Assembly: GCA_025766275.1 (NCBI GenBank)
Contig: JAFKAC010000004.1
Location: 1,240,001 to 1,304,000, forward strand
DNA from: Lactarius indigo
Lineage: Eukaryota; Basidiomycota; Agaricomycetes; Russulales; Russulaceae
Direction: 5' to 3'
DNA length: 64,000 nt
In this document: in pieces, positions 26,101 to 37,374 of the stretch
How positions within the stretch are numbered: the stretch's first letter is position 1
How the letters are laid out: every line of letters begins with the position of its first letter
Position numbers and translations under genes: made by a program
Notes under the pieces: model-generated
Databases searched by the model: none
Told to the model about the DNA's origin: nothing
Seen by the model: only the letters and a program-made list of their open reading frames with translations

Positions 26101-27035
26101 AGACTCTCGACATAGATTTCGATGCTTCCGTGAGGGTCTATGATGCCCACCAGAATTCGACCACCTTTAAGAAGGTGAACATATCTAAGTAGCGTGGGTA
26201 AGTGTGGGAGGGGATAAACGAGATCCGCCGAGACTATACTTGACGACAGCCGATGAGGAGACATGGAACGAATGAGTGAGTCGTTCCTCGAGGATAGGTG
26301 CCGGTACGTAAGATGGATCGAGTTGCACTTTCTGTCTCTCGTCTGCGTGCAGGTGTAGGAGATGAATACGATGTTCTATTTCGGCTTCTCGTAGAGACTC
26401 TAGACGGCCACTGATATAGTAAGTATCTGTTCGAACAAATGAGATACACCCAGATTTCAAGTTGGAGACGAGTATTAAGACAAACCCCGTGTGAAGGATG
26501 CCTTTCTGATCTCGAAGTGGTCGAGATAGACGGCTGTGCGCCTAAACAACACTAAGCTGTCAACAAATTTCTGGTACCATATGGGACGTACGATGTGGAG
26601 CTCCGTTTAGACACCTCCTTGATTTGACGGATGAAGTTGGACCACAGGATCTGCCGACTGATTGCGGTCACCGAGGTGTCGACCTGCTTCGTGAGGATAT
26701 CATAAGCTGTTTCCTCGACGTCAACGGCAGTCCCATGTAGATAATCGTCGACAGGAATAGTCTTGAGCTCCGAAAGGAACTGAGAGTCAGAGATCGACTT
26801 AGCACGGTTTTTGGCACTTTGCCACAACTCTTCCTCTCCACTTGAAGACCTAAAAAAACCTAGCACCCGAGAAACTATGCCTTTGTCTTCCTTTTTAAAT
26901 GCTTCAAGATATTCCAAGGTGCTCTTCTCGTCCTTCTGTGTAAGGATAGCATCCGCCAAGGCGAACTTCTCGTTCTGCTGTTCGAGGGCAGCATCTGCCA
27001 CGGACTGCGTCAAGTCCGCACTTGGACCTTTCGCA

Positions 27036-27168
27036 CCCTCCGAGTCCTTCGCAACTTGTGAATCCTTCGCTTCTTGAGCGTCCTTCACAACTTGTGAATC
27101 CTTCGCGTCCTGATCGTCCTTCACATCTTGCGAACCCTTCACGTTTTGCGGGTCCTTCGCGTTTCGTG
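27036..27168 (-). repeat. In-frame 18-bp tandem repeat in giant gene copy 2
   Basis: About seven imperfect 18-bp units encode six-residue repeats of the form [AV]-K-[DG]-x-Q-x on the minus strand (for example AKDSQV, VKDAQE). The corresponding place in copy 1 (near 12930-12955) has only a short non-repeated linker, so the array expanded after duplication. Confidence 0.75.
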
Positions 27169-28972
27169 GGCCCAGGTTCAGAAGCTGGAGGAATATCATA
27201 CGGTTCTTTTTAAACCAAAATTCAGAGACCCTTAAACATTTTCTGAGGTCGGCTCCGTGTATATGTCCCCGCAAGCAGTGCTTCAATCGTGGATAAATGA
27301 GAAGTTGGTTGCGAAGCCAATCTACAGCTTATGTTATAACCACCCATCGAAAGACAGACAGAAGTCCTTACTTTCCTCGTTCTTAGAGTCATTTATTGGG
27401 TCTGTCGGGTCTGCAGAACCCGAATCGGGCAAAAACCTCTCACGTCGAAGTGACCTATCATTAGTTATAACGAGACAGCGCTCTGAGGGTAGTCAATACT
27501 CACGGAAATGTCTTTAATAACTCATTGACGACATGCCTCCGTACTTTGGGCCATATGTCCTCGGGGTCTTCGATTTTCGTATGAGCCTCCGCTTTCCGCT
27601 GGGAGTTCGGGTTGATCCGCGGGCCATAGGATGGACGCATCTCCTCCTTTTTTTTCCAAGCTTCGTACTCCTTTCGGAATCGAGTCCTGAGGGCCATCAC
27701 CGTGATCAAAGACCTCGACGACGCGTTATCGAATTTCTCGGGAAGATATAACACAAAATCTTTTACCCTGGCAAGACGGTTCTATTAAGATGTCGACCTG
27801 AACGACAATAAAACTCACAGACGAAGACTGATCTGGTCAGCGGTCTGATCATCGTAAGCAAATGGCTCAACAATCGTCCTCGCTGGTACGAATGTAGTCG
27901 TCATGAAACCTTGCACGTTCTCCCCATGAAGAAGCGCTGGACAGAAAGCCCTTAAGTTGGCGTCCCACCCCGGTGGCGGAGCCTGATTAACAATAAGAGG
28001 AGAGGACATCTTGTAACGAACAGTAAATCAAGTCACCGCAGGGGAAGAGAGCGGTCATATGGTCGGCGTACCATGAATCCCTCTCGGACAACGACATTTT
28101 CTTCTTGATCTTTTGTTTTCGCCACCTCGAAATGAAAGAATCGGTTCGAGTCATCTTTTTCCGAGTCTGTCGACGAGCCGTCACTGTCGTCATCCTTGTC
28201 CCCCTTGTCCGCTCCGTCGTCGTCGTCACCCCACGTAATTTCCCTTGAATGTTCACTCGAAAGCAAACAAACCAATTGGTCGCATAGTTTGCTCAGGTAT
28301 CTACGTAGATCCTATCGATTAGAAATAGAAGGCGATGGGGAAGTTTACTGTACCGCATGAAAGTCACTCTGTTACGCTGGACGGGCGAAGCCGCATGGTC
28401 GTCCCAAGTGGTGTCTTCCGGCCAGTAGACGACATAGGCTTGCTCTTTGGAGGTAGACACGAAGGAGCGCACAGCATACAATCCTGACCTTAGAACTGGC
28501 TCAGAACTCCCAGCTTTGTGTCCATTCTGTGGTACGAGCACTTCCTGCACACTGTCCTCCGATTCGGGGGTCAGCTTACCCAGATACAAATAATAAAAAA
28601 AGAGTAAAAACGTACGTCTTGTCATCTATGGCCTTTATTTCACATAGAAACCGTACGATCTCTTCTTTCGAACCATAGACTCCCAACGGCTTGACAATAA
28701 TGTCGTCCAGTATTTTGAAGTCGACTTTTGTTATGGAAGAATAAGCACCCGAGGAGAGCGCGTTGATGAATTCTTGGAGAGATTGTTGAGCGATGACAAT
28801 TTTGTCGACTAAAATGTTATGAGCATAGGTATAACTGACTTGCAAAAATGGGATTACCAAGGCCGCTGCTCCCTTGCTCCGTGATTAAGTCGAGAAGGGG
28901 ATACACCCCTTTGAATGAGAGAGACAGATCCTTGCCACGGTGAGCTGGTTCCGTCCCAGTGGACTCCACTTT

Positions 28973-28980
28973 GCTAAGAC
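28973..28980. repeat. 8-bp target site duplication, left side of hAT-1
   Basis: GCTAAGAC, repeated exactly at 33520-33527 on the other side of the element. Eight bases is the hAT-superfamily length. Confidence 0.9.
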
Positions 28981-29002
28981 TAGTGATGGTAAGGTTCGGT
29001 TC
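28981..29002 (+). repeat. hAT-1 left terminal inverted repeat
   Basis: 22 bp, exact inverse of 33498-33519. It begins TAGTGATGG, a typical hAT terminus, and is followed by alternating GGTTC and GAACC words to about 29160. Confidence 0.9.
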
Positions 29003-29334
29003 GGTTCGGTTCTTTGGCCTTTTTTCCTGAACCCCGAACCAGACCATTGGTTCGGTTCAGGGGTCTAGGCTGAACCTTGAACCGAACCAATGGTTCAGGT
29101 TCACATTGGTTCGGTTCAGGTTCGGGGAGGGGTTGAACCTGAACCGAACCTGAACCAGGAAAAGTAGGGGGATGCTTATGTAATCACACAAAATGAGCAG
29201 AACCACCCTGTCAGTTACCACAAAAGACTTTGCCTTTGAGGTATAGCCAACAAAAACATTCAAATTCTATATACAATTGCTACTGTTGAGAGTATGCATG
29301 CTAGTACTGTTGAAAGTATGTGGGCCAAGGGCTA

Positions 29335-32300
29335 CTACATGGCATCATCATCACCCTCATTCCCACTATCTAAAGACTGTACAAGGGTCTCATTATTCTG
29401 GGCTGCCTGTGTGGTTGCTGAGATGTGCCCACTCCTATATGCACTCTTGAGCAGCTGAAGTGCCTCAAAGACAGCAGGCTGCAACCTATTCCTCAGCCGA
29501 GAGTCAGTAAGGCCTCCACTGCTGAAGGCACGCTCAGATGGTGTGGATGAACCCTGAATGGCAAGGTAGTCTCGTGCAATCCTCTTCAGTGTTGGATACT
29601 TCGTGTTCCTCTGATTCCATTGTATAAGTACCCGTGTGCATGCTCAGACAATTTGACTTACCCCCCACCAGCCAAGGACATCCGTCGTGGTCTCAACTCC
29701 AATCTTGAGGTACTGCTGGAGTTCCTCATGAGGACCCACACTGGCATGTTGTTGCCGTTGGAAAGCTTGAACTGCATTGATAAGGTATGCACCACCGTAG
29801 TGAAGTACTCCCTTGGTTTCCTTAATGGAAGCGTCTTCTGTAGGGTGTCAGCACGGGGTATAAGTTAGGAGTAAATACTGGGACATACCTATGGCAGCGT
29901 CATTGATCCCTGATGCCGCTTGCGTGGGTGCGATGTAATACCTGTCAAACTAGAATATTGTCATCAGCTGTTGGCAGTCACACCGTACCCGATCCTGATC
30001 CCATGAAAACACTGAGAAGTACTTACCACTTCTTCAAGTTGCTTCATGCCAGCGGTATATTGCTCGTTGTCCCACTGACCCCGGAAATAGAGGTCCTTGA
30101 AATTGGGGTCAAGAACTGGTAAACATAAGTCAGCGCACAGACTAAAACGCGGAGTGGGATCATACCGAGACAAATGAAGTATGCGGGTGATGTGCCATTA
30201 CTAGCACGGCCATACCATTTCCGAAGGCTCTTGATGCCTTCGGAAAGTGCATCACCCAGTCCTTGATGGTTGGGATGGTCGGCCATTGTTTCCCAGCGCT
30301 TGAGGAGAAATTCGAAGCTGGGTACGATGCGCCAGACAGTGGGAGCACACTCGCTTGAGAACGTCTGTTGGACGTTTGATGGCTCCTAACCAACGTGAGC
30401 AAGGGCTAGAACAAAAATAGTAAAGGAAAAACTCACCCTCAGCGCGACCATGATCTCCCCGAGGTGTTCCCAATCCCTCCGACTCAAGTGAAAGTCTGCA
30501 TAGCTGCGGTGGTTGGAGAGGTTTGGCACACTGTCACTTTCGTCTGCAAGGAGGATAAATTGGTTAATTGCCTATTAAGAAGCAAAGTAAATACTTGATA
30601 TTGATAAAAAGAAATGTCAAACGCACCGACTTGAGCTTGATAAAACGCTCGACAAATTTGAAGAGCGAACCCCACCGAGTAGGAACCCATAGGAGGAGCT
30701 CAAGTGGGGCTGTCTCGACTTGGGCGCAGGTCGCGCGGAAGAACGCCCTTGCCTGCGGTGATTTACGAATCTGGTATGTGCATTGGTATGAACACGCATC
30801 AATAAGGCCAGGGACGACTTACCTGCTTGACTAGGGCAATCGCTTTCCCGAGCGAATCACCCGAGTCTACATCTTCATCTTCGTCATCTGAGGTGGGGTC
30901 GTCTTCACCTTCTGCGTCGATGCCTGAGGTGCCGGCCTTCTTGGCAAAATGTGGTGCAATGGCCTGGATGAAGTGCTTTGCCGCCACGTGTAAAGAGTGC
31001 TCCATGCACCTAAGGTTACATTAGAATGGAAAGTTTTGGACGCGTAACCACTCACAGCATATCGTGTTCTCTGGAGGTCCATCCAGTTTCCATTGACAGG
31101 CTATTCTGGAGGATGCGAAGTGTCTTGCGATTGACTGCCGCACCATCGCTCGTAAACCATCCAACCTGTGAAGTGGAAAGGGTTTCAGTGAAGCGAAGCG
31201 AACAGAACAAATTGATAAAGGTCACACCTTGCCAAGTAGCCCGTACCTATCCAGTGAGCGGCTCAATATATCGCCCATAATCTGACCGGTGTGTCTTCCT
31301 TCGATCTCCTGGAAAATGAGTTGTTCGGACTTCAACTCCCATGCATCTGGGTGACCGGCAGGCGCATCTATGTAATGTGCTGTGAGTGAAATATAGGGGT
31401 GACCCGGCTTGGAGGTCCACGCGTCAAATGTAAAGGATATCTTGGAAGGGACCTTCTTCATGTTCTCGCGAACCCTCCCCTCGGCAATGTATGCACGCCG
31501 AAGTATCTCAGCGCGAAGGGTTTGGCGATGAGGAATGTCCCTCTCCAAAAGTGATGGGCGACAAAACCTAAGGAGACTGCGAAAGCTCCTGCGATCGATT
31601 AAACAGAACGCCTAGATGAAAATATATTAGTACAAGTCATTACACGTGGTTTCACTCACCTCATCTTCGCAAACGATGAGCTCGATAATGTGATCAAGAA
31701 GCCCCGTGTTTGTAAAAGCAGGGATCTTGGGGATGATGGAAACCTCTAGGCGCGTTTGGTTGAGGCTACGTGAAGTGAATCAGTATTGAGCGAGCGAACA
31801 AGAGGACTTTTACTCACCTATCTGTACTTGAGTCATTTGGCGTACGGAAAAGCGCACGGGAGTGTGGCTCAATACCAAGTGCCTTGCAGCGTTTGCGGTA
31901 CAGTTGAGCATGGTTCCTACAAAAGATTAAAACAGTATGGTTTGATGAAGAGTGTAGAACTTTACCTAGCGATGTGCATTCGTAGTGTACTCCCACCTCC
32001 CTTGAAAAAACATGACGACCGCTTGACCGAGGCGTTGTCCCTTCATGGCACAATCACAGTTAGCAAAATAAAATCATCTGATGGAACGAAAGGACTTACT
32101 GGCAAACCATGCACACATTGCCCTTCAAAATCTCTCCTGAATCCGGGTCCAAATAGTTGTTCTCGGGACGGAAAATGACGCGAATATCAGCCGTACGCAT
32201 TTCCCGGGATCTGACAACAGACACGACCTAGAAGCAGAGTGAGAACACGTTTCAGAAATGAGGGTGAGGAACACACCTGATTGTTGTCAGCGTCGGCCAT

Positions 32301-32703
32301 GGCTTTGATGGATTCGTAGTCGTCGGTGGCAGGCTCAGTGGTAGCACCATCATCGTCGTCCACAAGCTCTGTGGCGGGCTCAGTGATGGCACCATCGTCA
32401 TCAGGATCTGTGACATTGTCGACCAAGTTGATAGTAACCTTGCGTGGAACAAAACGATGGTCAGTATCACTTGGGGCCTTACTGCTTGGTTCCTGGATGT
32501 GTACGGGTAGAGCCACTTGAAGCTGCCTCAGCTGCCTCAAGAGCACGCTGAGAGGGGCGAGGAACACGAGTACTAATCCGGCGTGAAGCCGAAGGAAAAG
32601 GGATAGTTTCGTCGACGTCAAAAGACCACGAAATTTCGGATGCGTCCTTCAAAGAGCCATCGGGTCGGACAGCATCCCCGAGGTTGGGTGCAGTCGAAGA
32701 CAT
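29335..32703 (-). CDS. hAT-1 transposase (several introns)
   Basis: Starts at ATG 32703 (MSSTAPNLGD) and ends at TAG 29335. The central RNase-H-like catalytic region is clear at 31222-31548: KISFTFDAWTS followed by LTAHYID and HTGQI, the block carrying the first catalytic Asp in hAT enzymes. An acidic stretch lies at 30840-30930. The C-terminal hAT dimerisation region at 29350-29620 contains the Ser-Glu-Arg-Ala-Phe-Ser signature expected for this family. Exons are separated by introns of about 50-60 nt, for example near 31610-31660 and 31915-31965. I have not resolved every exon, so loss of function by small mutations cannot be excluded. Confidence 0.75.
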
Positions 32704-32817
32704 ACTGTTGATAACTGAGCAGGGGTGCGGGTTTCGAGAGAGTAGAGACATACCTCGAATTTATGCGATTCTTTCAGCCTGATCCGAAGATGTGGTGAAG
32801 AGATCGGAGCGTAACTG

Positions 32818-33232
32818 AGGATTAAAAAAAAAAAAACCACAAGCATGCAGCAAACAAAACGCCGCAGGACGCAACACCACACAAGCCAGACAACACAGTC
32901 AAGCTGTCAAAGGAAATGGTGGTGAAACGTAGGCACCAGATGACATGATTAAGGGGGACATCTGTGATGGGGGCTGATGAGCGTAACGAGGATAAAAAAA
33001 AAACACACCATAAGCACGCAGCAAACAAAACACCTGCAGGGTGCAATGCCACACAAGCTCACAACACAGTCAAGCATTGAAGGAAATGGTGGTGAAACAT
33101 AGGCACCAGATGACATGATTAAGGGGGACATCTGGGATGGGGGCCAATGAGCGTAACGAGGATAAAAAAAAAAACACACTGCAAGCACGCAACAAACAAA
33201 ACACCTGCAGGGCGCAACGCCACACAAGCTCC
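32818..33232. repeat. Tandem repeat of about 170 bp inside hAT-1
   Basis: About 2.4 copies. Units begin near 32818, 32989 and 33158, each starting with GAGGAT and a poly-A run, and share the block GGAAATGGTGGTGAAAC. It is located between the transposase start and the right inverted repeat, so it probably belongs to the element's promoter or subterminal region. Confidence 0.8.
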
Positions 33233-33497
33233 CACGCTTACAAATCCATAATCTCGCACTCGCACTTTTGGAATGTGCGGCTGTCAATTTACACGAATGG
33301 AACACTTTTTGATATTTGTTTGAGTACCTAAATTTTTCAATGGTTCATTGGTTCAGAACCGGTTCAGAACTGGTTCTCCAGTTTCAGGAATTTACTGAAC
33401 CCCGGACCAAACCATTGGTCCGGTTCAGGTCAGCAGCTGAACCCGAACCCGAAATTGGGGTTCGGTCCGGTCCGGTTCGGGTTCGGACCGAAGTTCG

Positions 33498-33519
33498 GAA
33501 CCGAACCTTACCATCACTA
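33498..33519 (-). repeat. hAT-1 right terminal inverted repeat
   Basis: Exact inverse of 28981-29002. It is followed by the right target duplication GCTAAGAC at 33520-33527. Inside it lie further GGTTC/GAACC words (33340-33500). Confidence 0.9.
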
Positions 33520-33898
33520 GCTAAGACCATCGTGCTCAGGAGTATGAGGTAGGTGGTTCCCCGCTATCACAAACGTAGCAAGTAAATCTCTCATACGAGC
33601 ATCGTGCTGTAGAGGTTCTTACCGTCGATTGGATCTAAAGACCGTAGGTCAGACACCGGCCCCGATGCTACTGATAGCAGGCCATCTTACCATATGTGTC
33701 ATTTTCAGTGTCAGACATGACGGCTTCGGATTCTGTCTTCCTTGTCTTCGTGGATACTACAATTCAATACAGTAAAGAGAACACAGTGTTGTTGTTGAAG
33801 GAATAGCGTTAAAGGTATTATCGATGCTATGGGACGTGCGTCAACGATATCGCCCATAAATTTGTCTTAAAGAACTGAGGAACGCCAGGCAGTGACAT

Positions 33899-34317
33899 TA
33901 CATTCCCACATTGTAGGCTCATTATGGTAATGACGCATCCGTATGGCCTCCTTTCACACCTTCCCCTGTCACTGGCAGGCGAGAGGGTGACAGAGAACAG
34001 GGATGTTCCAGAAGTACTCTCTTATCAGTCCCCCAATTTTCGTGACGTTATACCTCTGAGGAATATAGGAAGGAGGCGAACGGGAACCTGGGAAGAGGTG
34101 CTGCATAGCGTTTGAGAGAAACAGGTGCCGAGTGGGCGTCTACCAATGAGCATGTTGTTTACGTAGGTCACGGTATCGAGAGCTCCATCTGGGCTGCGTT
34201 GGTCGAATCGGTAGTATACGAACACCAGCAGTACTGTAGCGAAGGAATAGAACGTTATGCCAGTGGTTGAGCCTGAGCTGCCTCCCTTCGATACTGTACC
34301 ACAAACTGACCTATAGG
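33899..34317. other. Upstream flank of giant gene copy 2
   Basis: Recognisably related to 15065-15420 upstream of copy 1, and it ends abruptly where hAT-2 begins. A 149-codon minus frame (34025-34474) with a hydrophobic stretch runs into the transposon, so only its left part can be native. I see no known domain. Confidence 0.45.
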
Positions 34318-34340
34318 TAGTGTTGCCGTGGCTCGGCTCA
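34318..34340 (+). repeat. hAT-2 left terminal inverted repeat
   Basis: 23 bp, exact inverse of 48516-48538. It is followed by clustered GGCTCAGC-like words to about 34440. Confidence 0.88.
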
Positions 34341-34699
34341 GCTTGGCTTGGCTCAGCTAAGCACAGCTCGACCAAAAAGGGACGAGCTGAGCTGAGCCAC
34401 TCCAAATTGAGCTGGCTCAAGCTAGGCTGAGCCGGCTCAAGCCACCCAAAAGTACAAATAGAAAATCGTACCATTTTGGGTAGCCTGAGTCAGCCAAGCC
34501 AATGAACACGCGCGTGAATTCGAAGTTTCGAACTTCAAGCTTTTGCCCTGAGTATACCCGGCTCCCCCTCAGTGAGACTGAGGATCTGAACGACTGGTCG
34601 GGATCCCCAGTCATCCCCTCCTCTGCACAGACTGGGCTTGCGGTCTGCGCGCTGTCTGCGCGCTGTTCGCGTTGTCCGCCCGCCGACCACTGGCCTTGT

Positions 34700-35700
34700 C
34701 TGTGCTCTCGCCGCCCTCGTTGTTCTCTCTCTGGTCGCTGCTTGTCCTCGCCGTCGCTCGCTCTGGTTGCCGCTGGTCGCTGGTCGTCGCCGCTGGTCGC
34801 TGGTCGTCGCCGCTGGTCGCTGGTCGCCGGTCGTCGCCGCTGGTCGCTGGTCGTCGCCGCTCACCGCCCCTCACTCTGGTCGCCGCCGCTCGCTCTGGTC
34901 GCTGCCTGTCACTCTGGTCGCCGCTGGTCGTCGCCTCTCGCCGCCGGTCGTCGCCTCTCGCCACCCGTCGCTCTGGTCACCGCCTGACGCCGCTCCTCTG
35001 GCCGCTGCGCAGCCGTCAGTGCCTCTGACGGCGCTGTCGCCATCGTCGCCAGCGTTGTCGCCAACGTTGTCGCCAACGTTGTCGCCAACGTTGTCGCCGT
35101 TGTCGCCTGCGCCGTCACTGTCACCGCCACCTACTAGGCCCTTACCCTTGCCACCGCCTCTGCGTCGTCTTCGGCGTCATCACCATCTATGCCCTCGCCT
35201 CTGCCGCCGCTGCCGCCACCACCGCCCTCGCTGCCGCCACCGCCACCACCCACGCTGCTGCTGCAGCCGCCGCCGCCGCCGCCAACGCCCTCGCTGCAGC
35301 CGCCGCCACCGCCACCATCCTCGCTGCCGCTGCCACCGCTGCCACCACCTTCGCTGTCGCCGCCACCACCGCCCTCACGTCGCCGCCGCCGCCACCACTT
35401 GCTGCTGGCGCCACCACCTTCGCTGTCGCCGCCGCCACCGCCCTCGCGTCGCCGCCGCCGCCACCACTCGCTGCTGGCGCCACCACCACCGGAGCTGTCG
35501 CCGCCGCCACCGTTCCACCTTCGCTGCCGCCGCCAGCGCCCGCCCACCTTCGGACGACCATCGCGTGCCCCTGGATGCCTCGGACACCCTCGGAAGGCCC
35601 TCGGACACCCTCGGATACCCTCGGACAGCCCTCGCGCACCCTCCTCTTGCCCCTCCACACCCCCCTTTCTCTTCCCACCCCCTTTTCCCTCTCTGGCCAC
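34700..35700. repeat. GC-rich low-complexity tract in hAT-2
   Basis: Made of short tandem units: 20-bp units built from GGTCGCTGGTCGTCGCCGCT at about 34730-34870, 12-bp units GTTGTCGCCAAC at 35050-35100, and GCC/ACC triplet runs at 35150-35530. Because stop codons are absent, long Arg/Ser- or Pro-rich frames appear on both strands. These are composition effects, not genes. Confidence 0.8.
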
Positions 35701-37176
35701 CCCAGGTGAGTCGCACAGGTCCCCTACTTTTATGTAGTTCATTCCTAGGTACAAATACATGTATATAGCCTTGTTGCAAATAAATTCTCTTAAACTACTG
35801 CTCACTAATGCCCCTGAGATAAGCCCTCAAGACTCAAGTCCTCAACTGGCCTGACTGCCTCCATTCCCTCCAGCTCTTCCATTTCATCCTTCTCTCCAAG
35901 CCCTTCAGTAAAATTGAGTTCCCTTTTATACTTTGCCTGGAACTTGAGTATCTGTATGGCTTCCATGCTGCCTGGCTTAAGGCGGTTCCTCCTGGCTCTA
36001 GCTGTCTCCTTGCTTGCTGAGAAGACACGCTCACATGGGACTGAAGTGGCTTGAATGGGGAGTAAGTCCATGGCAAGCTTGAAGAGTGTTGGCCACTTTT
36101 TCTGGTGTTCCTGCCATTCCAACTACTGTCAGTACTCCCTAATAAAATGAACCATTCTACATACCTGCCAGAACTCAAGAATATTGGCATATTTGACTGG
36201 GGCTGCTAGATAGTCATCAACTTCACCTTCTAAGGTATTTGCCTGTGGTCTGTAGACAGGCATTGGGCCAATACCAAGGTTTGCCAAAGTGGCCTGCATG
36301 CCACCAAATGGTTCAGGGGGTGGAGGGGGTACAGTTGATCTAGTAGGGGCTCTAGATGGTGTGTACAATGGTCTGAGCTACTTAGAATTTTAGTTTTAGA
36401 GTAGCATGATAAAATTAAAAGCACTCACTGCATCAAGGAGGTGGCGCTTTACTGCTTCAGAAACATTTGATTGGTAGTGTTGCTTGAACCATTCAAGCTT
36501 TGTCAAAGGGTTAAGAACTGTTCACATGAGATGAGAAATTATGCAGAATATTAAGACAGCCACTCACCCATTGAAAGCTGATATACTGGAAGGTCAAGGG
36601 CCTGCATAGAATATGGAACTATCTTCTCTGAAGCTTTTCCAATAATAAGACCAATGTCCTGTCTCTCAGTCTCCAAGGTATTTGCCAAGTCATTCAGGGT
36701 TTTTAAAAAGCCCTCAAATGCAGCAACTGTGCCACAAAGTGTTGGTGTCTTCTCATAAGAAAGTGATTGCTGATACCAGAAGGGGATCTAATAAATAAAT
36801 TAATAGACAATCAGAGAGAGAAAATGTCTGCACACCTGAAGAATTCTCTGAAGTCCCCCAAGGACCCTCCAATCTTCCTCATTTAATGGGTCTGGCCCTC
36901 CCTCCTGAGTAAACCTATCAATTGCCTAACTAAAAGTTAGCATTAGAATTTATTAAATGGCTTAAAAAATACCTCTCTCAAAATAAATGCCCTCTTGATC
37001 ATTAAATAGGCAGAGGACCACCTGGTCTCCACATCAAGGATTAATTGCAAAGGAGGCACATTTGACTCCTTTGCAATTGCAGAAAATATATCACGCCTTC
37101 GTGATGAGTTGCGGATCTATTATAAATAAATTAGAAAAAAAAAAGAAAAAAAGAAAAAACTCGGAAAAAGAAACAA

Positions 37177-37374
37177 GAAAAAGAAAAAGAAAAAGAAAAA
37201 GAAAAAGAAAAAGAAAAAGAAAAAGAAAAAGAAAAAGAAAAAGAAAAAGAAAAAGAAAAAGAAAAAGAAAAAGAAAAAGAAAAAGAAAAAGAAAAAGAAA
37301 AAGAAAAAGAAAAAGAAAAAGAAAAAGAAAAAGAAAAAGAAAAAGAAAAAGAAAAAGAAAAAGAAAAAGAAAAA
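37177..37374 (+). repeat. (AAAAAG)n hexanucleotide microsatellite
   Basis: About 33 nearly perfect AAAAAG units, inside an intron of the hAT-2 transposase. It generates Lys/Arg frames on one strand and Phe/Leu frames on the other. These are not genes. Confidence 0.95.

Larger units (their letters stand above)
28981..33519 (-). mobile_element. hAT-1: complete hAT-superfamily DNA transposon, 4539 bp
   Basis: Bounded by exact 22-bp inverted repeats (TAGTGATGGTAAGGTTCGGT and two more bases) and a perfect 8-bp duplication, and containing one hAT transposase gene on the minus strand. The subterminal zones are rich in GGTTC and GAACC words in both orientations, probable transposase binding sites. 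It lies in an N-terminal exon of giant gene copy 2. The perfect ends and duplication show a single clean insertion. Confidence 0.92.
20162..33898 (-). pseudogene. Giant GTPase - zinc-binding - VWA gene, copy 2, split by hAT-1 near its 5' end
   Basis: The gene parallels copy 1 exon by exon from 28980 down to the stop at 20162. It keeps the P-loop GEQSVGKS with TEGVW and LDFEG (24360-24760), the Cys/His region (21600-23250) and the VWA domain with MIDAS DTSKS (18-nt exon 21078-21061). Most exons are open and their differences look like normal protein divergence, so the body was under selection after duplication. The first exons lie at 33528-33898 and are separated from the rest by hAT-1 (28981-33519), inserted inside coding sequence. 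The region matching the copy-1 start also has length changes that break its frame. A shortened protein from an internal start remains possible. A specific feature is an 18-bp repeat array in an exon (27036-27168). Confidence 0.65.

Noticed and set aside
34310..34317. CCTATAGG as a hAT-2 target duplication.
   Set aside because: The right flank is GGTGGAGG, so the 8 bp do not match.
34638..35805. A 376-codon plus ORF and several minus ORFs rich in Pro, Arg, His or Gly.
   Set aside because: Low-complexity GC-rich triplet and 12/20-bp repeats inside hAT-2. No domain, and both strands are open.
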